DNA of 34,563 nt from Chloroflexia bacterium (GTDB taxonomy: Bacteria > Chloroflexota > Chloroflexia > Thermomicrobiales > CFX8): positions 1-34,563 of the forward strand of contig JAUIIK010000048.1 in NCBI GenBank assembly GCA_030431755.1, given 5' to 3'. Under the pieces are notes generated by a model. That model was not told where the DNA came from. It worked only from the letters and a program-made list of their open reading frames with translations, and did not search any database. Each line of letters opens with the position of its first letter. The stretch's first letter is position 1. The translations under genes and the position numbers were made by a program. Shown here one piece after another: positions 30,219 through 34,563 of this stretch.

Positions 30219-33200
30219 TTAGAAGCCGGTCCCGTCGTCGTCATCGTCGTCGAAGTCGTCTCCGACGAGGTCGTCCTCTTCGAGTGGCGGGGCGATGGTG
30301 TCGTCCGCGCTCTGGTCGCCCTCGACGATGTCGGGCTGTTCGATCACGACTTCTTCGATTTCTTCCGCGCTTTCCTGAGGCTGTTCCTGTCCAGACGCCT
30401 CCGGCTCGTCGCCGGTCTCGGGGCCGTTGAATTCGAGCGGTTCTTCGCCGGCCTCTTCGGCCCGCTGCTGCTCCTCGTCGGTCAGGAACTGCAAGTCTTC
30501 CTCAGACTCTTCGCCCGCGGAGTCATCTGCCGAAGTTCCCTCGGACTCGGCCGCGCCGCCTTCGGAGGCTTCGCCGCCAGGGCCGGTGTCGGCGTCGGCT
30601 GCGTTGCTCTCCTGGTCAGCCTCGGCAGCTTCGGTTTCGGGGGCGACCGCATCTTCATCAAGTTCAGCCGCCTGTTCCTGGGCCAGAGGCTCCGGCTCGA
30701 CCTGTGCCCAGTCCGGGTGGACTTCCAGCGTGCCGTCGTAGCGCAGGATGTAGCCCGCATCGACGTTGCTGCCGGTCGCGTGGTCGTTGACGAAGATCAC
30801 CCGGTCGCCGCCGACATTGTCCTGGACCATGACCGTGTAGTTCCCCTGGGAGAACTGGTGCATGTTGACGCCCCCGACGTTGTGGACGCCTTCGTACTGC
30901 CAGTCGCCCTGAGCCGGGCTCGGGTAGGTCATGCCGCCGTACTCGAAGTAGGCCGGTAGACCGTAGAAGACGGATTCCGGGGCGACGAGGCCGGCCTGTT
31001 CGGCTTCCATGTCCTGCCCGGTCTCCTGCGTCTCCGCCACCTCGGCCGGCTCGGTCTCCTCGGCAACCTCCTCGGCGGCCTCTTCTCCGGCGCCGTCGGC
31101 AGTCATCGCGGCGACTTGTACTTCGGCAACGCCGACACCCTGCGGGTTCTCGCCGTAGTATTCGCCGTCGTGGCCCATGTAGTAGCCGTTGGCGTCCTGG
31201 TTCAGGCTGTGGCGCGCTTCGAGGCCGTTCGCGCCGTAGTACTCGACCTGGACGAGGCCGTTCGGGTGTTCGATGACGGTGACCTGGTAGTCCCAGACGC
31301 CGTCGTTGTCGAGGTCGGCGTTGTAGTTGCGGGCGTAGCCGCCGTCGGCCGTGCCCGCCTGGTTGGTCATCTCGAAACGCTCGTCGGTTTCCGGGTTGGG
31401 CCAGCGGTCGTCGTCGAGGTAGTCCGGCGCGCCCTGCGGCAGGTAGCCGTCCGCTTCGAAGACGATCTCGGTTTCCTGGCCCTCGTACCCGGCGATGCCC
31501 ATGGGATTCTCGCCGTAGTAGTCGTAGTCGGAGACTGTCCCGTACTGATCCAGGTGGATACGCGCTTCAAGGCCGTCAGGGCCGGAGTACTCGACCTGCA
31601 CCTGGCCATTTGGATGTTCGATGACGGTGATCTGGTAGTCCCAGACGCCGTCGCCGGTCAGGTCGGCGTTGTAGACGCTGGCGTAGCCATCTTCTGGCGT
31701 GCCGGCCCGGTTAGTCATCTCGAAGCGCTCGTCGTCCTCGGGGTTCGGCCAGCGCTCGTCGATGAAGTACGCGCCCGCGCCGTCTGGGAAGTAGCCGTCG
31801 ACTTCGTAGTCGTCGCCGAGCGTACCTTCCTGCGGCAGCTCGTCGACCCACTGGCCGTCGTGCCAGTGCTCCAGGTTGTACTGACCGTTGCCGTAGACAT
31901 AGGCGCGCGCTTCCGCGCCATCGGCGTAGGGCGGGGTGAGAGCCCCGGCCGGCTCGTCGTGCCAGTAGAGCGTCTGCGTCCCGTCGGCGTTTTCCTGAAC
32001 GACGATTGACGAGCTGCCATGGTCGAAGACGTGGTAGACGGCGTCTCCGTAGGTCTCGGAGTGGTGGTACTGGTACTCCTGGTCGTACTCCGGGTTGACA
32101 TAGTTGCCGTAGAAGCGGCCTGGCAGGTCGTCGTGCAGCAGGTTGTAGACATACTGCGCGTCGTAGTCTCCGGTGTCGGCTTCCTCCGCGCCTTCTGTCG
32201 CATAGCCGTAGGCCGCGCCCTGGGTGTCCTGGCCGTACTCCCAGGCATAGCCCTGGTAGTAGCCGTTCGCATCCTGGGTGATGTTGATCCAGGCTGAGGC
32301 GGGCGACTGATAGTCCTCGTAGTACTGCACCTCGACCGTGCCATCCGGGCGCTCATTCACGACGATCTGGTAGTCGTGGTTCCCGTCACCATCGAGATCG
32401 GCGCGGTAGACCCGTGAGGAGATACCGCCGTACTCGTTGGTGTCATAGAGCTCGAAGCGTTCGTCCAGCTCCGGGTTGACCCACATCGGATCGCCGAAGT
32501 ACTCCGGCGCGCCGTCGGGCAGGTAACCGTCCGCTTCGATGGCGATCTGCTCGGCCGGCGGGTAGTCCGACCAATCCTGAGCATCGGGGTTCCAGTAGTT
32601 GATGTCGTACTGGCCGTTCTCATCGATCGACATCATGGCTGCGTTGGCGAGCTGTTCCGCGCCCACGGCGTAGGGCGACTCGACGTAGCCGTCGAACCAG
32701 TAGACGAGCGTATTGCCGGAACCGTCGGTGACGACCGCGATCGAATGCGTGCCGGCCTCGTTGTGGAACATGTAGGCGCTCTGGCCTGCCCCACCCATCG
32801 GGACGGTGTGGGAGAAGTGATAGTCCGGGTCGGCCTCGGGGTTCGCGTAGCCGCCGGGCAGCTCATCGGGCAGGTTGTCCGGCAGCAGGTCGTAGGCAGC
32901 TTGCTCGGCGTAGGCGTCCGCGTTGGGATCGGGCGCTTCGTACTCCGGCACGCCGTAGGTCTCGTCGCCTTCGGTGGTGACGTGATATTCGTAGTACTGG
33001 CCATCCGGGGACTGGGTCACCTCGATCGTGTGATACGGCGGCGAGCCGTCGACGTCGCGGTACTGCATCTCGATACGGCCGTCGGCGTACTCGACGACCT
33101 GGATGGCGTAGTCGGCTGAACCGTCGCCGTCGAAGTCGGCCGCGTACATGCGGGCCATATCGCCATCCAGGGTTTCCTGGGACTGGAAGAGGACGAAGCG

Positions 33201-34563
33201 CGGGTCCGTTTCCGGGTTGACCCACATCGGGTCGCCGAAGTACTCCGGCGCGCCCTCGGGCAGGTAGCCGTCGATTTCCTGCTCGTAGACCTCGGCCAGC
33301 GGCGGTGTTTCGACCCACTCGCTGGTCTCAGGGTCCCAGTAGGTCATCGCGTACTCGCCGCCAGCGATGTTCGCCATTGCCTGGAAACCATCGGTGACAT
33401 CTGCGCCCGCGAGCGTATCGACATGGCCTTCGAGCCAGTACATCGTCACGAAGCCGTCGGCCGGCTCGCCATAGACGATCGTCTGCGTGCCGTCGAGGCT
33501 GTGGAAGAAGTGCACCGGCGTGCCATCCATGTCGGCGGTATGGGAGTACTCGAAGTCGGGATGGTTCTCCGGGTTCGGATAGCCTTCGCCGAACTCTGCC
33601 GGGAGATCATCCGGGAGGAGGTCATAGGCTGCAGCCTCGGTGTAGAGGTTCTCTCCGACCTCATAGTCCGGCGGGGTCCAGTCGTCGGGGATCTCGTAGT
33701 TCCAGGCGTCGCCGTTCCAGGTGAGAACGAGGCCGTCGGGGTAGGTGACTTCGCGCGCGCCATCTTCGCCACGGTACCACTCGGAGCGGATCTGGCCCTC
33801 GTCGGTCTCCCAGAGCGCGATGACGCGGTCCTCGAGAACGATGACCTCGCTCGGTTCGCCCCAGGGCGCGTCTGGGTGGTAGGGGTCATAGACGCCCGCC
33901 CCATCGACATCGTAGATGCCGTACTGCGGCATGGCGTTGACTGGCAGGGCGTCCGGCTCGGTGACCCATGCGCCATCGACATACTCGACCGTTGCCTTGT
34001 ACTCGACGTAGCCATCGGTATAGCCACCTTCGGAGTACCAGGTGATCGTCTCACTGCCGTCGGCGTTGCGGACGATCATTGCCCGGCCGCCGCCGAAGGT
34101 GTAGACGTTCGGGGCCTGATTCTCGCCGGGCGGATCCGGCTCGCCGTAGAGCACATACGGGTGATCGAAGTCGTAGTTGTCGTCGTAGTGCTCGGCCCAG
34201 GCGGGATCGTAGTCGCCGTCGTATGCGTCGTCGAGCTCCTCGTAGCCAGGGATGTCGTCAACGGTGATCGTCTCGTACCCGCCATCCTGGTCGAGCTTGA
34301 GGTAGTTATAGTCCGGACCTTCGCCCTCACGGAGATAGGCGTTGCCGTACTCATCGACCTGTAGCAGAACCGGCATCGGGTAGTCGCCGGCCGGCGTTTC
34401 ATTGCCGTACTCGTCGACGAAGTAGGCCTGGCCATCCTCGTAGAGCTTGACCTGGTAGCCCAGGTCGGTCTCGACTGTCACCCAGCCCGCGTTGGCGTCC
34501 CAGGCGACGGTGCGCGGGTAGTCATAGTCAGCGTCATACGGCTCGTAGTCATAGTCGGGAATG
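30219..34563 (-). CDS. giant acidic tandem-repeat protein with DxDxDG motifs (5' end outside window)
   Basis: At least 1447 residues are visible; the frame is open to the window edge, so GTG 34481 is not the start. The protein is very rich in Asp, Glu, Tyr and Gly. A module of about 245 residues occurs three times. Part A starts YDLLPDDLP/YNLLHDDLP (near 33632, 32899, 32153) and carries Y.NPE..P.Y..SHT. Part B starts GYLP(E/D)GAPEYF (near 33274, 32533, 31803) and carries a calcium-type motif: DFDGDGSADY, DLDGDGNHDY, DLTGDGVWDY. A fourth B copy (31453, DLDNDGVWDY) follows directly. Then come acidic low-complexity stretches around a small domain (VFYGLPAYFEYGGMTYPSP) and a poly-Asp end (DDDDDDGTGF). 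No family recognised; it is probably exported or at the surface and binds calcium, but no signal or anchor is visible here. Confidence 0.85.
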   Translation of the reverse strand, partial: IPDYDYEPYDADYDYPRTVAWDANAGWVTVETDLGYQVKLYEDGQAYFVDEYGNETPAGDYPMPVLLQVDEYGNAYLREGEGPDYNYLKLDQDGGYETITVDDIPGYEELDDAYDGDYDPAWAEHYDDNYDFDHPYVLYGEPDPPGENQAPNVYTFGGGRAMIVRNADGSETITWYSEGGYTDGYVEYKATVEYVDGAWVTEPDALPVNAMPQYGIYDVDGAGVYDPYHPDAPWGEPSEVIVLEDRVIALWETDEGQIRSEWYRGEDGAREVTYPDGLVLTWNGDAWNYEIPDDWTPPDYEVGENLYTEAAAYDLLPDDLPAEFGEGYPNPENHPDFEYSHTADMDGTPVHFFHSLDGTQTIVYGEPADGFVTMYWLEGHVDTLAGADVTDGFQAMANIAGGEYAMTYWDPETSEWVETPPLAEVYEQEIDGYLPEGAPEYFGDPMWVNPETDPRFVLFQSQETLDGDMARMYAADFDGDGSADYAIQVVEYADGRIEMQYRDVDGSPPYHTIEVTQSPDGQYYEYHVTTEGDETYGVPEYEAPDPNADAYAEQAAYDLLPDNLPDELPGGYANPEADPDYHFSHTVPMGGAGQSAYMFHNEAGTHSIAVVTDGSGNTLVYWFDGYVESPYAVGAEQLANAAMMSIDENGQYDINYWNPDAQDWSDYPPAEQIAIEADGYLPDGAPEYFGDPMWVNPELDERFELYDTNEYGGISSRVYRADLDGDGNHDYQIVVNERPDGTVEVQYYEDYQSPASAWINITQDANGYYQGYAWEYGQDTQGAAYGYATEGAEEADTGDYDAQYVYNLLHDDLPGRFYGNYVNPEYDQEYQYHHSETYGDAVYHVFDHGSSSIVVQENADGTQTLYWHDEPAGALTPPYADGAEARAYVYGNGQYNLEHWHDGQWVDELPQEGTLGDDYEVDGYFPDGAGAYFIDERWPNPEDDERFEMTNRAGTPEDGYASVYNADLTGDGVWDYQITVIEHPNGQVQVEYSGPDGLEARIHLDQYGTVSDYDYYGENPMGIAGYEGQETEIVFEADGYLPQGAPDYLDDDRWPNPETDERFEMTNQAGTADGGYARNYNADLDNDGVWDYQVTVIEHPNGLVQVEYYGANGLEARHSLNQDANGYYMGHDGEYYGENPQGVGVAEVQVAAMTADGAGEEAAEEVAEETEPAEVAETQETGQDMEAEQAGLVAPESVFYGLPAYFEYGGMTYPSPAQGDWQYEGVHNVGGVNMHQFSQGNYTVMVQDNVGGDRVIFVNDHATGSNVDAGYILRYDGTLEVHPDWAQVEPEPLAQEQAAELDEDAVAPETEAAEADQESNAADADTGPGGEASEGGAAESEGTSADDSAGEESEEDLQFLTDEEQQRAEEAGEEPLEFNGPETGDEPEASGQEQPQESAEEIEEVVIEQPDIVEGDQSADDTIAPPLEEDDLVGDDFDDDDDDGTGF

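Noticed and set aside
33423-34364. Plus-strand open frame of 313 codons
   Set aside because: It is a shadow of the acidic repeat gene, caused by the Asp/Tyr-rich codons on the other strand.
34481-34481. GTG as start of the acidic repeat protein
   Set aside because: The frame stays open for 27 more codons to the window edge with the same Tyr/Asp-rich composition.

Overview
The window looks like a chromosome segment of a high-GC (about 62-65%) bacterium of the Chloroflexota, probably of the Thermomicrobia/Sphaerobacter type. This is an inference. It rests on the gene families (LuxR-type ATPase/TPR regulator, PRC-barrel protein, two-domain rhodanese, amidase-signature enzymes, M19 dipeptidase, YjbE/TerC protein), on frequent GTG/TTG starts with AGGAG-type ribosome binding sites, and on many palindromic dispersed repeats between genes. 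No rRNA, tRNA, CRISPR array, transposase or phage gene was seen. Both ends cut a gene: a LuxR-family regulator on the left and a giant acidic repeat protein on the right.

Layout. 1-1778: C-terminal part of a LuxR regulator whose GC content jumps near position 1330. 1911-7212, minus strand: SAM methyltransferase, rhodanese, a small AtzG/GatC-like protein overlapping an amidase, a PRC-barrel protein and a homocysteine S-methyltransferase. 7351-11275, plus strand: OsmC protein, aldo/keto reductase, AhpD-like protein, two coupled membrane proteins and an EEP-fold hydrolase. 11418-14812: FMN split-barrel protein, second amidase, acetamidase/formamidase. 14897-24356, mostly minus: small conserved protein, D-aminoacylase-like amidohydrolase, ketopantoate reductase coupled to an MFS transporter, GNAT, PLP decarboxylase coupled to a metallo-beta-lactamase-fold hydrolase, M19 dipeptidase. 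24451-28102: a two-component system with two neighbouring target candidates. 28505-29751: TerC/YjbE protein and a SnoaL-like protein. 30219-34563: acidic tandem-repeat protein. Hydrolases of amides, N-acyl-amino acids and dipeptides recur, which suggests use of amino-acid and amide nitrogen; no single pathway can be assembled.

The most striking observation is in the rhodanese gene. An in-frame TGA (5627-5629) stands exactly where the catalytic cysteine of rhodanese belongs. The frame continues for 44 well-conserved codons with the usual end of the family, and a 6-bp hairpin with a GGC loop starts 11 nt after the TGA, the place and form expected of a bacterial SECIS element. I read it as a probable selenocysteine rhodanese that ordinary gene calling would truncate just before its active site.

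Second, three promoters around the two-component system (two divergent genes and the response-regulator gene) share one 34-bp layout: heptamer NTCNCAG, 4 nt, the same heptamer, 10 nt, then a TNNNAT hexamer. This is a candidate autoregulated OmpR/PhoB-type regulon. Other points: a metallo-hydrolase with no usual start codon beside a repeat, a D-aminoacylase homologue with changed metal ligands, a dyad operator before the acetamidase, and several families of MITE-like or palindromic repeats.
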